From Symbiodinium natans (taxonomy: Eukaryota; Sar; Dinophyceae; Suessiales; Symbiodiniaceae), in NCBI GenBank assembly GCA_905221605.1, contig CAJNDS010002404.1, positions 300,925 to 364,924 on the forward strand: 64,000 nt of DNA, in the 5' to 3' direction. The notes below the pieces were generated by a model. It was not told the DNA's origin. It searched no databases and saw only the letters and a program-made list of their open reading frames with translations. A program made the position numbers and the translations under genes. Shown one piece after another: positions 23,173-34,186 of the stretch (positions are counted from its first letter, which is position 1; every line of letters begins with the position of its first letter).

Positions 23173-24850
23173 GTTTGCAGCTCCTCCAAGCGACTGGGTC
23201 CCACAGGGCGGGGGGGGGGGGTGGCGTCACACGGGTGGGTTAAAGGGAAGGAGGCCCGATCCGGGTCTGCTTTTTCCAGACGCTTCTCGGCAGGAAGCCG
23301 AGGCGAATTTCCAGAGATTTGTTCGTTCTCTTGACTAAGCTAAGTGTGCTTTTTCGTTGCTGCAGTGCATCCTTGCATCGTACCTTGTTGCAGCCGAGGA
23401 GAGGATGCCTGGTGCTTGTGGCTTTGCTTTGCCAGCAGATCCAGGATAGGAAGAGAGACAGAGAGAAACGAGGCATCATAGGCAGCGCAGCAGCTTAGCA
23501 CTGCGTTGTGGGGTGTTGTGATTGGTGGTTGTGGTGTGAACGGTTAGAAGAGAGGAGGAGACTGCAAAGGGGTCTGCGTGGGGAGTTAGGGGACACCTGG
23601 TTCTCAGAGCTTTTTGAAGAAAGAGATGCACACTTGTCACGCAAGTTGCATCATACTCTATCATTCCCCGTCTTGTCCTTGACTGTCACTGGTGGTCGCT
23701 GCTTGTCAGGCTGCAGGGCCTCCAGGCTGGCCTTTTCGGCTTTGATATGTTGTGATTTTCTGCTACTAGTGTTGATCCAACTTCAGGCTCTCAGAGCATC
23801 GTGGTGCTGGCCGAGGCCACACGTAGCATGGAAGAAGTGTGGACAGCATAGGTATGGGCAGTTTGCATTTGCTTATGTCCCATGTCCTGCCAGGCCAGGA
23901 ATGGCACCCGCAATGCTTCCATCACTCGGACAGGTGGATCAAAGGCATGCTTAGGGTGTCTCTGCTTCCGGGATCACAAGGCATGCGCATCAGCGGCACA
24001 CCCGGTCAGGCAAACCTTTGTGAGGTGCTGAAGGCTGGAACCTTAGCTTTCTTGCATCCCTTCACGCGCACAACGTTGAGGATCAGCACGGAGAGTGGAC
24101 TGGGTCGGTTCAGCCTGGCGGTGTCTATGCATCGGCCCTGGAGCAAACGCAGTTGGTTGATGTTGGTTGTCTTGCCTGTGAAGCGAAGAGAAGAGAAAAG
24201 AACTCACCAATGAGGTTTTGACATGCAGTCGCGGCTATCAGGTTGATGGCCAGTCTCAGGCCCGAAGGCATTACGGCCTCCGTTAGCAGCGACTGCAAGG
24301 GATGCAGTTCGCAGGTCAACATGACTTGCTCCCAACATGCTGAGTGGCCTGCCAAGCCTTGGCCGCTAGCACAGCTTTCCTGCTGAAGTGTTCGAGGAAG
24401 GGTCTTGTCTTGCCGAATCTTCCTGGCGTTTTTGACCCACAGAGACAGAGGTGTGAGAACGTGGACGATTGTGCCAAGCTCCTGTATAAGCTTCTAGCTT
24501 GGCATCCAGTTGACCAAAAGCTTTCCAAGAGCATTCTGTCTAAGTCGAGGTGCGGGCCTGCAGGTTTGTGCCAAGACCTCCAGGATGGAAAAGTCCTCAG
24601 TTTTGCGGCTGAAGCTGTCAAAGTTGGGGCTTGTACGGCCTGTTTGCTTGTCCAGCAGCTTTCTTCAGCTTCCCTTGCCTTGGAGTTCAGCTCGAGAAAT
24701 TCCTGCCAAGGGGTGGAGTGCATCTGCGAGCGCGGAGCACAGCGAAGCCGGGCCAGCAATGGTGAAGTCCATCCCTCAGAATCCCAGGCCTTTGCGGCAC
24801 ATCATTTGCCGTATCAAGACGTCCGCCTGTCATCCTTAAGTTGATGCACG
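22292..24850. other. Unassigned, with a long poly-G and scattered open frames
   Basis: Open frames on + at 22414-22671, 23508-23954, 23839-24213 and 24344-24844 may include 5' exons of the EGF-like gene that follows (for example RISTESGLGRFSLAVSM near 24080-24130), but I cannot tie them to a domain. Minus-strand frames mirror them. Confidence 0.3.
23129..23171. repeat. Poly-G tract, 43 nt
   Basis: An uninterrupted run of 43 G, followed 39 bp later by a second run of 11 G (23211-23221). The polyproline frame on the minus strand (22964-23230) is a by-product. Confidence 0.9.
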
Positions 24851-25420
24851 CACGAGGTCGTATGCCACTTCAAAGGCACCACGGATTGTGGTGGCCGCAA
24901 CTGTGGCTCACATGGAGTGTGCGTCCACTTGCCTGGTCCTCACGTGCAGACCGTGAACCAGGGACAGTCCCATTGAAGGGTTGTGCTTGTCGCAGGAAAG
25001 AGTACCAAAATACCTTTGACACGGGTAACAGCTCGTTTCGCTGCAGTCCAGACCTCAGCTAGAGTCTCGAACTGATCATCGAGCAAGCCCTGATTCGTTT
25101 TGAAGGCTGTGAGCGTGGCTACATGGACGATGGAGAGAAGTGTGTCGCTGCAGACTGTGGGCCTCTACAGGTGTGGCGCAAAAGGAATGGTGTTGTGCTT
25201 TGCACAACATGCCCACCTTGAGCACAACACTGCGTCCTGACTTTGGTCAGGATCCATTTGGCACTTGGCATGGGAGCCACGCCTACCTGGGAGTGCGAGA
25301 CTTGTCGTCAGCATAGCTTTGGCAATGCTGGCTTGTGTCCAAGCGCTGTGCCCAGGAGTACACTCTGGAGTGCAAGGATGATGCCTTCGTGCGAGGGTCT
25401 TTGCAGCCTTGCAGGTAACA
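24850..25420 (+). CDS. EGF/sushi-like cysteine-rich exons (partial gene)
   Basis: Three cysteine-rich stretches on + fit extracellular modules. The first, at about 24856-24950, has CHFKGTTDCGGRNCGSHGVC followed by VHLPGP, the first half of an EGF-like domain. The second, at about 25095-25165, has GCERGYMDDGEKCVAADCG, the second half of an EGF domain running into a new Cys-Gly start typical of sushi (CCP) modules. The third, at about 25335-25415, has CAQEYTLECKDDAFVRGSLQ followed by PC, which resembles the middle of a CCP module. The stretches are in different frames and separated by stops, so introns must lie between them. A secreted or surface adhesion-type protein is likely by inference. 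I could not find the start, signal peptide or C-terminus. The 187-codon antisense frame (25165-25728) is taken as a shadow. Confidence 0.55.
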
Positions 25421-27297
25421 CTATCACATGGCTTCCTCGTCCATGCTGGCCCATGCCGCCTTTCACCGAGGTGGGGCGGCACAGAGCAGGCTGCAACTAT
25501 CAGCTGCCGCGCTCTCGGAGAGCTTGTGCATGAGACTTCGGGCATGACCGTTTGAAGAGTTCCCTTCTGAGGTCCTTCCTTTGGGCGCTGGCGCACAGTG
25601 CCACGGTGCTTGAGCCCCCTGGAGGAATCGTGCTGCGTTCCCGAGCACGCCTTGCTCAAGCCTTGCTGAACCTGCTTTTGCATCTTTGAGGAGAGCAGGG
25701 CGGCAGAGCGAGAACGCATATCGTTCATAATTCACGCTGCAGCCTCAGTCACAGCGCAAGCTCAGAACTGTGATAGTAAGAGTAGATCAGAGATGTCACC
25801 TGTCACCCTGAAGGTCTGTGCATCAGTTGTGTGCATTATATCGGCTTGTGCCTCAACCACGTGACTATGTTCAAAGCAAGGTTGTCCTGTGAGTTTGTCT
25901 GAAGGCTGCCCTGGCCGCTGGCCTAACCATGGGGCTGGTTTCCTTGGAGCCGAGGGCTTGGATGAGTACTTCAAAGCACTGAAAAGGTGGAGGCGACCAT
26001 ACGCCATGTTCAAAGCTCATATTGTGCCTTTGCCGGAAGTTCCTTTTGTCCCGAGGCCTGTGGAGTTGCAAATCATCGAGGCCCCTCAAGACTCTGCAGT
26101 CCACCTGGACTTGGGCTCCGCAAGACTCGCCACGGGTACTGTTGCTGCGTGCAATTATACCATTCTGGAACACGAGGAAACAAGCTTGGCTAGTTTCTGG
26201 ACGTGACTGACTACTGCTGTAGCAAGGGTTGCGCCACCGTAGTCTAGCCCTTTTCCTACTGCAGTTCTGAAACCTGCCCGTCTTCTCTAGTGGTCCTTTC
26301 CTCGAGAGGCGGCTCGTCTAGATGATTGCACAACCGAAAAGGACGGAGAAGTGAAGGTTCACTCGATCCCATGCCCCAGCTCCTTGGAAGTCTTGTGAAG
26401 GAGAAGGAGCGGCTTCAGAAGCAAAAGGATGCCGCCAAGCGGATCCTGCCAGTGCTGAAGGACAGCTTTGAGCCCTTTGAGCCCTTTGAGCTTTGGGCCT
26501 TCCACCAGGGATTCTCTGGCCCGTCAGGAAGTGCACATGTAAGACATCACAACGGGTCAGGTGTATCGAGGAATGCCGCAATGTTCAGGCTCCAGCGGCA
26601 GTCAGCCCAAAACAGCAAGCGAACCCTAAGACAGCGCACATGAAGGAACGACAGCAGGAGAGCAAAGCTACAGAGAAGCGGGATGATTCACTCGGAGCTC
26701 ATTTATTGTCGCTTTATTCGCTTTCAATGCAACTTCGTGCGAAGACCAGTAGATCAAGAATTGAAGCCGGGGTTCTTTGCTGGCCGCATGACATGGCTGG
26801 ACGCATCGCCAGTTTACAGGCTGCGTTCTGTCGCGTTAGGTGCTCCCACCTGCTTCTGCCAGTCACTAAGTCACTACAGCGATGCAGGTGTTTGCACTGC
26901 GTGGGCCAAAGTTGCCACGCCCGCACTGGACCGCATGCTTCCCGGTTCCTCCTGGCAACGAGGCTCGGCCGGGTGCCTTAGGTGCCTTAGGTGCCCTTAG
27001 GTGCCCGTAGGTGCCTTGTCTTGGGTGCCTTGCGTGCCTTAAACCCGAGGACGCTGAATCGAAATAACAAGGATTCGGCATGGGAGTCACTTCTCTCCAT
27101 GGCCTGTCTCGTTGTGTCGTAAATTTTCTGACTGGCCTGCGCTTGGAGCCTTGCGGCTTTCTGACCTGCCATGTTGTTTCAACACGGCTTTGCTTTTGGT
27201 GTCACCTGGTTGAGATCAGCTAGATGACACGTTTCAAAAAAGTCTGCTGGTTGGAATTTTGTGGCATCGGCTGGGATCGTGTGATGTTGCATCGCAG
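25421..27297. other. Unassigned; a few coding-like stretches
   Basis: Coding-like + stretches are at 25950-26200 (DEYFKALKRWRRPYAMFKAH, then a PRPVELQIIEAPQDS segment) and at 26370-26470 (LVKEKERLQKQKDAAKRI, helical and charged). Neither is assigned. They could belong to the EGF-like gene or to the 5' end of the racemase-family gene. A minisatellite lies at 26969-27042. Confidence 0.3.
26969..27042. repeat. Minisatellite (GGTGCCTTA)n, about 9-10 bp
   Basis: Six to seven units of GGTGCCTTA with one-base length changes (GGTGCCCTTA, GGTGCCCGTA), decaying downstream into GGGTGCCTTGCGTGCC. Confidence 0.85.
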
Positions 27298-29640
27298 GTG
27301 CTGGTGCGTTTGCGAACGCAGGAGGGTGTCGAAGGCTTTGGCCTGGCGAGCAGTTACACAGTTCTTCGTCTGTGAGTTCAGAAGCTCGGGTTCGGCTTGC
27401 TTTTGAAAATTGAGAGGGAGGTAGGCATGGTGCCTTAAACCTTAGCTGAGGCCATTGAACCTCTGGTGAAGCCCTGGAAGAACGGGTTGGCAGACTTGAT
27501 TTTGGGCGAAGATGCTTTGGCACCTGAACGCCTTTACCGCAAGCTGTTCCGGCTTACTGCCAACAAGGTGGGGCTGCAGCTTTTTAGACACATGTTCGAT
27601 GTTGGTTTGCTGCTGGATGCGTGTGGAGTGTGGAGGTGGCGAGCGAAAAAGGCTGGTCGCGAGAGGCAATGATTCGGCTCAGCGCCGCGGTTGACTTGGC
27701 ATGCTGGGACATCGTGGGCAAGGCTTGGCGCAGAGGAAGCAGGTGCAGCTGAGAAATGTGGACCTCGCGTGAAAGCCGCTAGCGACCGTGAAGGTTGCCG
27801 GCCTTCCTTTGTACAAGCACTGCAGCTCAGCCGGATTGCGTGTGCTTTTTGCTTCCAGTGACAGCAGGGGGTCTGTTTCGCGATTTGTGCAAACTTGAAG
27901 ATGCGAGGCTCTTTGGCGGATTCAAAGATGAGGTTGCCTGTTATGCAACCTGCGGGTACTACAGGTGCCGCCAAGTGTCGCTGTGTTGGGATGTAGTCAA
28001 GCATCGGAAGTTCATGCTGCTTCAGCTTCTTGCAGGGAAGGGAAGGATGAAAGCGAACTTCGCGATGAACTACAGATGATGGTTGACCAGGGCCACACAG
28101 GCATGTCGACGGTGTTTGACATGTGTTTTTGCAGAGATGTCGTGTGGCCTGCACTATGCCAGACCATCCAGATTCTTTGTGATGAAGGTCTTTCACATTG
28201 ATGAACATGTTTGCTTTAAGTGTTTGACGCGGTGTTAGTTAGTGTACTGCAGGCTTCAAAGTGAAGATTGGTGGCTTACCGCTGAAAGAAGACATGGAAA
28301 GACTGCGTGTCATCCGTGATATCATTGGCTATGACAAGGACTGTGAGTTCCGAACCATTCCGAACCATTCCGAACCATTCCGAACCATTCCGAACCTCAG
28401 TTCGCAAGCTTCTTGACTGCTTCGATTTGTCCAGGATCTCATGGTGGATGTCAACCGCGCCTGGGATTTCAAAACGGCGTGTGATGGCGTGAAGCTGCTC
28501 GAGGCCCTGTTCATTTCATTTCATGACAATGACTCACACGAGGATACGTCAAGAGGAGGCTTGTCCTTGGAGGCCTTCAAGCCGCGCTGGCTTGAGGAAC
28601 CCGTGCCTGGCCGGAAATGGTTGCAGCCCAGGCGAAACACCTTACACTGCAAGACACTGCAAGACATGACAAGCACTGAGGTGGCTTGGGAGGACGATCG
28701 GCGCCTGCTCAAGTTGCTGTCACAGCGGACGACTATTCCATTGTCAGGGGGCGAGAGACTCTTGACGGAATTTCAATAAATCACCCGTTGTTTTTGCCTA
28801 CTCGGTGAAGTTCTCAAACGTCACGTGAGCTGCTCATGTCAGCTCGTGTCAGGTGAGTTCACAAGCTACGGCTGCAGGGCGCTCCTGGAGGAGCAGGTCG
28901 GCCCAAGAATCATCAGGTTCAACTTCACATAGTTGGCATCATGTCGCCATGAATCTCAGGCCATTTCCATTCTGCAGTTCGACGCAACCATGTATGGTGG
29001 CTTCACGGAGGGGCGAAAGCTTGCGGCACTCTGTGAGCTGAACCATGTCCAGGTGCAGCCTCAAACGGCCTCCCGCCATGGCACCAAAATGCCTCCAAAA
29101 TGCCTCCAAAATTCCAAAAGAATGCTACGATGACGTGACCGACAATTCGTGTGCGGTCGCAGGTGGCCCCGCATCACGATTGTTTCATCCATGTGCAGCT
29201 GGTGGCATCCACTCCGGCAGGGCTCATCGTCGAGGTTGGGTCCTCGAAGCATGCTATGTTGCTCATGGCATGACATCATACTGTAACACATCGTCTAAAT
29301 TCCTGTGCCTGAATGTGTTTGTACAAGCCTGCGTGGACATGAAATCGACGCCGGCAGCCAGCCTCGAGGCATTCACGGATCCGGAGCGGGATCCCTTACA
29401 AGCGGAGCTCTTCGAGGAGAGTACCCCATTGGGCTTTGGCCGTGGCTGAACTTGCCGCCGCACAGGATGCCCCAACGATCGAGAATGGTACGATCAAGCT
29501 AAGTCCTGCAGCAGGCAGCGAAGCACATCAGGAATCATCAGGATGAGCCCTTTGAATGCCTTTGGGGTCTTTCGCTCGCAGGCATCGGTCTCACGCTGAA
29601 CGAGAAGGCAATAGAGAAGTATGGAGAGCGCGTTCTTTGA
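27298..29640 (+). CDS. Mandelate racemase / enolase-superfamily dehydratase-like enzyme, at least 14 exons
   Basis: Enolase-superfamily enzymes abstract a proton alpha to a carboxylate using Mg2+; this subgroup mostly dehydrates sugar acids. Exons in order: VLVRLRTQEGVEGFGLAS (27298-27360); GEDALAPERLYRKLF (27446-about 27567); AAVDLACWDIVGKA (about 27648-27725); LFGGFKDEVACYATCGYYR (about 27903-27961); LRDELQMMVDQGHTG (about 28045-28104); GFKVKIGGLPLKEDMERL (about 28251-28338); DLMVDVNRAWDFKTACDG (from 28435); PRWLEEPV (about 28588-28611); LLSQRTTIPLSGGE (to 28752); TSYGCRALLEE (about 28862-28895); FDATMYGGFTEGRKLA (about 28978-29025); VAPHHDCFIHVQLVAS (about 29158-29210); FTDPERDPLQAELFEE (about 29375-29422); PTIENGTIKLSP; and GLTLNEKAIEKYGERVL ending in TGA (29638-29640). 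The KxK pair, the metal ligands D (DVN), E (LEEP) and E (GGE), and the late His (APHH) are all present, so the enzyme looks active. The N-terminal start was not found. Substrate unknown. Confidence 0.9.
28339..28434 (+). other. GA-AG intron of the racemase-family gene, carrying a 10-bp repeat
   Basis: Exon GACAAG|GACTGT...GTCCAG|GATCTC exon joins IIGYDK to DLMVDV, the expected continuation. AGGA stands at both borders. Five copies of a TTCCGAACCA unit fill about half of the 96-nt intron. Confidence 0.85.
28343..28396. repeat. 10-bp minisatellite (TTCCGAACCA)x5, intronic
   Basis: Five consecutive near-perfect copies inside the 96-nt GA-AG intron. The repeat is absent from the flanking exons. 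Confidence 0.9.
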
Positions 29641-30059
29641 CCTTCAAAGTGTCACCTTCCTGTATAGACCAGACTTTCTGGCAGATCGTGATCTACAGTG
29701 GATACCACGCAACAGCGTTCTGGAACCTGAAGTGCTGAAGCATCTTCTTGCACAGTCTGTCATAGGGTTGTAGACATCCCATCACTTGGGTTGGGCTTCT
29801 TCTGTAAGCTGCTGAAACGGCTGACAGTGCATTTTCATGTTATGAAGGGCAGCGCCAGCGCGATGCCCGGTGTCATTGCTGGTACTATAGCAAGAGAATC
29901 GGGAAGCACACCAGACGTGCACAGAGTGCAGGTTGCAAGTGTGCCAAGATATGTGGTTGGACGTCATCGCACCAAGCAGACCGCAAAGGTTTTTTTGTGC
30001 CCAGCACGTGGGATAAAATCCGTGCCTGTGCCAAGCTGAATTCCCGCTGCTGCCTGTCA

Positions 30060-30750
30060 TCCAGTGAGGACCACCACCTGCTCCTTGTTACCCTGCTTCT
30101 CCTCAATGCCCTTGCAAATGAGGCTTTGGACACACACACACACACACTTTTGGATTATTGTCATGCGAATCTGGTCGGCTCACGGGAAGGCACTCCCGAT
30201 TTTCCTGGACGACCTGCTCAGCCCTGTCTTTGCAGTTCTGTTGTCCGTCGGCCTCCTGAGGGCAAAAATCATTGAGATCATTCAGACTGTTGAGGAGCAG
30301 CGAGCCTTCGAGAGCAGAGTATGTCCAAAGCACTGTGACCAGGTCACATTTGTTCTCATCTGCGGTGAGATCCTTCCCTCTGTGGCTTGGCAAACTGGCA
30401 AATTTGTAGACGCTTCGATCTGCATCAGATTGAAATAGTTTGAAATAGTTTGAACTCGTGGTGCCTGAGAGTAGTGCATGAGCAGCGCGTGTGTATTTCA
30501 GGTTGCGTGTACCACACCGCACTGAGAGCTCAACAACGCATCATGACCAGGCAGTTTTCACAGGACCTGCGCAACTGACCGTGTCTTCGTCGCATGGGAC
30601 CCAGGCGTGTCCAGAATGCGCGTCACCCTGTATTGGTGGAATGCTGGATTCGCCCCTCTCAGGTTCGTTCCTGTGGTCAAGTTTTTGCTCACAGCATGCT
30701 ATTGCATCGCCAAGCCCATTGCCAGAATCCTGGACAAGGCTTCGGGAAGG
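30060..30750 (+). CDS. CNNM / DUF21 membrane transporter core, split gene
   Basis: CNNM/CorC-family proteins are membrane proteins linked to Mg2+ transport, built of a DUF21 transmembrane domain followed by two CBS domains. The exons read EDHHLLLVTLLLLNALANE (about 30065-30122), ALPIFLDDLLSPVFAVLLS (30190-30246), VTFVLICGEILPS (30343-30381), AVFTGPAQLT (30551-30580), and an exon with FVPVVKFLLTACYCIAKPIA followed by RILDKASG (to about 30750). The first four join in frame and reproduce the signature NALANEALPIFLD...GEILPSA of DUF21. Fixed introns are 30123-30189 (GC-AG), 30247-30342 (GT-AG) and 30382-30550 (GT-AG). The expected first membrane segment (GLTLGLLSLD-like) and the CBS pair are not visible nearby. 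Either they lie in exons I could not see, or the copy is truncated. Confidence 0.75.
30123..30189 (+). other. GC-AG intron of the CNNM gene (67 nt)
   Basis: Exon AATGAG|GCTTTG...GGGAAG|GCACTC exon joins NALANE to ALPIFLD. AGGC stands at both borders. The intron includes a short CA-dinucleotide run (30130-30148). Confidence 0.85.
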
Positions 30751-32150
30751 AATGGGGTTTGTGATCCTTCGCTGACTCTCCGCTTCTTTGACCTACTTTT
30801 TACTCATTGGAGCATCAGTTCAACCTCGCGGGTCTTGTGAGAGTGGGAAAGCAAGTACCAAACCCCTGTAAAGCAACAGGACCACCTGAAGAACGACACC
30901 CCTGAACCCTTATAGCTTGGAAAGGCTTCTTGATTAGATGTCAGAGCGACCGAGCGGCGGCAGTTTTTTGAGCCCACGGTGCCTCGGAAAGGTGCGGGCC
31001 CATCACAGCCCCCAACCCGCCGCGTGGCTCCTGGCTCGTCAACCCAACATAACCCAACACCTCATCCTCTTGCTGGGGTCCTGGGGATTGCGGGGTGCTT
31101 CGAAGTCCTCATTTCGTGACTATTGTGGGAAGGTTTTGCATCATTCATTTCGCGACATATCGAAGAAGCAGAGCGGCACCCCAAAAGCTTTTCTTGCAAC
31201 ATTCATGGCATCAAAACCTTTGTAAGGCTTGAAAAGCGACATTCGAACAGAGTCTAGGCGGACGCTCATGTTGATCCCTCTGGAAGGCGCTCGTCCACAA
31301 CCGCGAGGAGCGCTTCTCGCGGCCAGAGGTTCGCTCTGTCCTACGTGCGGCACCTCAGAAAAAGGCTACGGGTTGTCAGGCGATGCAGATTGCTGTAGTG
31401 CTGCAGGCTTGCATTCACCGAGTGGTCATCTTGCTGCGCAAGAAGCCTACCGTGAACGGGAAGGCTTGCCGATCTTAAAGCTGGGAAGCGGAGAAAGCAT
31501 AGAAGGCGGATGAAGGCAGGTTGGCCCATTGGCTGTTTCTCTTGCTTGTTTACGCCAGGCAGCTTAGAAGGCAGCCCCGGAGGCCCGTCAAACCGTCATC
31601 GAGTCGAACCCAGCGCCAGAAGCAGTCCTTCACCGTCACGTCCCGTCATGCAGGTCCATGACATGTGTGCTCAGTGGTGCTGCAGTTCCTGCGGCAGGTC
31701 AAAGCTGCCTCAGCGGATCACGGAGTGCAGCCGAAAATCGGCTGCTGCCCACAGAGGCAATGCGGTTTTGAGACCGGGGGAACACATGCTTTCCGGATTC
31801 CTGAGTCCCTTGTCAAAGTTAAAGTGGGTGGGGGGAGACAACAAGCCTACCACTCGTAACGCTGTTGCAGGACCCATTCAGTCCACCTAGCGTTCTGAAC
31901 GACTTGGAGGTGGGCCAGAAAACGTGCTGCTTATCTTCACGAATCTTCGATATTGGCACCAGCTTTGAGCTGCAAGGTTGACTTGTGCATGGCCGTGCTC
32001 ATGTTGGGAGATACTTTAGTGCTGTCCCCGGCTTGATATGCTTTGCGTGCTGTTTGTGCTTTGTGTGCATCCTGACAAAGGTTGCCGACAGCCCCGCCCT
32101 CTTAACATTGAAGCGTTGTGCAAGGATCTGCCCGGATCTGAAGTGTAAGC
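30751..32150. other. No supported gene
   Basis: Frames at 30938-31225, 31229-31513 and 31510-31890 are open on + but compete with each other and show no domain. CBS domains for the upstream CNNM gene were looked for here and not found. Confidence 0.4.
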
Positions 32151-33745
32151 TTGAAAGCAGGTTTCTGCTTGGCCATTCTTGGCAGGAAAGTTCTGCCTGT
32201 AGACTTCTACAGCCCAGCAATTGCTGTCGCTGCTGATGCAGTGGCTTCAAACAAGGACCGAGCAAAAGCCGGGATTTCTGGCACCTGCAGAATGCGGACA
32301 ATAGGAATCAACCTGGCACATGACGTGGCACAGCAATTAGGAAGTCGTGTCGTCGCAAGGACTTTGTTGTCGTTTTTCCCAATATCGACGATGTCGACTG
32401 GCCGGTTGAGGTGAACTTTGAGGACATCGTGGGTATTTTGCGAACCTCCGACTTACTGGCGACCCACTCATGTACTGCAGTCGGCTCGCTTTGCAAGCGC
32501 AAGCAACGGCCAGCCCGAATAGAGGCTCACGAGACAGCAGCAGAGGCACTGGCTCGCATAGCTGACACTTCTGATTCGCCCTGTGGAATTGGGGTGATCC
32601 ACCGGAATGACGAGTTCTTCGGCCTCTTCGATGGAGAGGAGGCGCTGTGTGGTGCCATAACCGAACGTGAAGATGTTGCTGTACCATGCACACCCAGTGA
32701 CCGATTGTCACGCCAAAGACGCGAGGCAGGGTTGGGGGTTGTGCAAAGTCGCAGCGATGCATCGCCATCCTCGTCAACTGGAAGCCCCGCACGAGAGACA
32801 ATCCCGGAAAGTGCCATTGTGACGGGACGGACCCTCCATGAAATCGCAGAGATGGCGCTGGCACCCATGGATGAGGAGGTGCGAGATCGCTTTCACACAG
32901 ATCCTCAGCCAGATGCCGTACGAGGTATCTCACTGCCGCTACCCTCACGCTCAACCTCAAGTGCCATAAGTGGCATGGATGTGACCAAGTCCGCTTCGTA
33001 CAGCGCCCAAGGTGCTTCCGATCACAGAGGCTTGGCTCTGTTCAGAACACACTGTACGGCTGGACACCAGGAAAGGATTTTGGTCTGATTGGCCATGATG
33101 CACCGTTTTTCTTTCGTTTTGAACCGAGCCCAGGAGAACCTGCAACGGAGTCAAAGGAAGAGTCTCATGAGTCTCATGCCTTCAGAGAGGATATTGCATC
33201 TCGGCATTAGCGAAGATCGTTTCACCAATCGTGGTTTGTGGGGTACCTGCACACGTCACCAACACTTTCGCCGCCGCCGCCGCCACCACCACCACCACCG
33301 CCACCACCACCACATGACAGATTTGCTCTTGGTGTGGCATGTTTGACCGGAGGCAGACCGAGACGCGTCGGAGCGAGCTGGCTCGCGCCCAAGGCCTGCA
33401 CAATTGCACGGACCTTATTTCTGACTTTCTTTTGGGAAGCAGTTTTTTTGCTTGCTGCTGTCCGCTTGTTCCCTCCTACTTCCGAGCGCAAGGTCATCGG
33501 ACGTGGAACTGACCACGCTCCAAGCAAGCTCGAAGCCCACTTTAGGTTCGGAGGCTGCTGAAGGGCCGGACCCCGTGGACCCGGTGGACGGTGTGGGTCC
33601 CGCGGCCTCCGTGGATCCCATAGCCGTCGTAGCCAGTGAGCCCATCGCCAAGCCGGAGGCGACCGCGGACCAGGACAAAGATCTAGAAGAGATCTCTATT
33701 GGGTCACGGCCCAGTCAAGAGCCTGGCAGTCATGCACTCGACTAA
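32150..33745 (+). CDS. Hypothetical gene, possibly with CBS-like segments
   Basis: A + frame open from about 32345 to 33088 starts with DFVVVFPNIDDVDWPVEV, continues NFEDIVGILRTSDLLA, and later has ETAAEALARIADTSDSP and EALCGAITEREDV. The pattern of an (I)VG(I)L...DLL strand-helix and an ITERED end loosely recalls CBS domains, which would make this the missing C-terminal part of the CNNM gene, but the match is weak. A Pro/Asp-rich tail (about 33500-33745; GPDPVDPVDGVGPAASVDP, ending HALD and TAA) could be its last exon. An upstream stretch at 32190-32280 (VDFYSPAIAVAADAVAS) also looks coding. The 207-codon antisense frame (32337-32960) is taken as a shadow. Confidence 0.35.
33269..33313. repeat. 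CCG/CCA triplet repeat
   Basis: About 14 CCG and CCA triplets, ending CCACATG. Frames through it give His, Pro or Gly runs, so I do not read it as coding. Confidence 0.85.
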
Positions 33746-34186
33746 GTCCGAAGCGGCAGATGCCATGTCGTGGATCGATTGAGGGCGGCTCTGAAATTCT
33801 CAGAACCCCATGATTCCTGCGGCTGCGAAAAAGGTTGAAAACAACCCATTCACGTAACTTGAGAAGCAGAACGGCGGTTGACAATGACTTTGTCAAACAA
33901 GCTTGACTCAGGCCTTAATTTTTTAAAAATGTAAGTACTGGACTAGAATCTAGGGAAGGGTCGGGTTCAGACTTGAGATCAGACAATGGTTGCAGGCATT
34001 GTTCTTGGCTCACGAGAAGCGGCAAGACTTTTTTTTGTGTGTTGTGACCTGTTGCATTTCTCTTGCGCAAGGGTTGCCTTCGCTGATGCACGCTTCATGC
34101 CTAACCCAGCTACCCGAAGTGCGTTTGGCACAAATTGGCACAAGCCATCTTCCTGGTTCTGCCCAAAAGAGGTGCCTGATCTCTCA

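Noticed and set aside
22964-23230. Polyproline minus-strand ORF (also 51377-51749 minus)
   Set aside because: Direct translation of poly-G runs.
25165-25728. 187-codon minus-strand ORF
   Set aside because: Antisense to the EGF/sushi-like exons.
32337-32960. 207-codon minus-strand ORF
   Set aside because: Antisense to a more protein-like + frame; no motif.
34003-34018. TTGGCTCA upstream of the unknown membrane protein as a spliced-leader relic
   Set aside because: Only 8 bases match, and the same 8-mer occurs elsewhere in the window (near 43779 and 59374).
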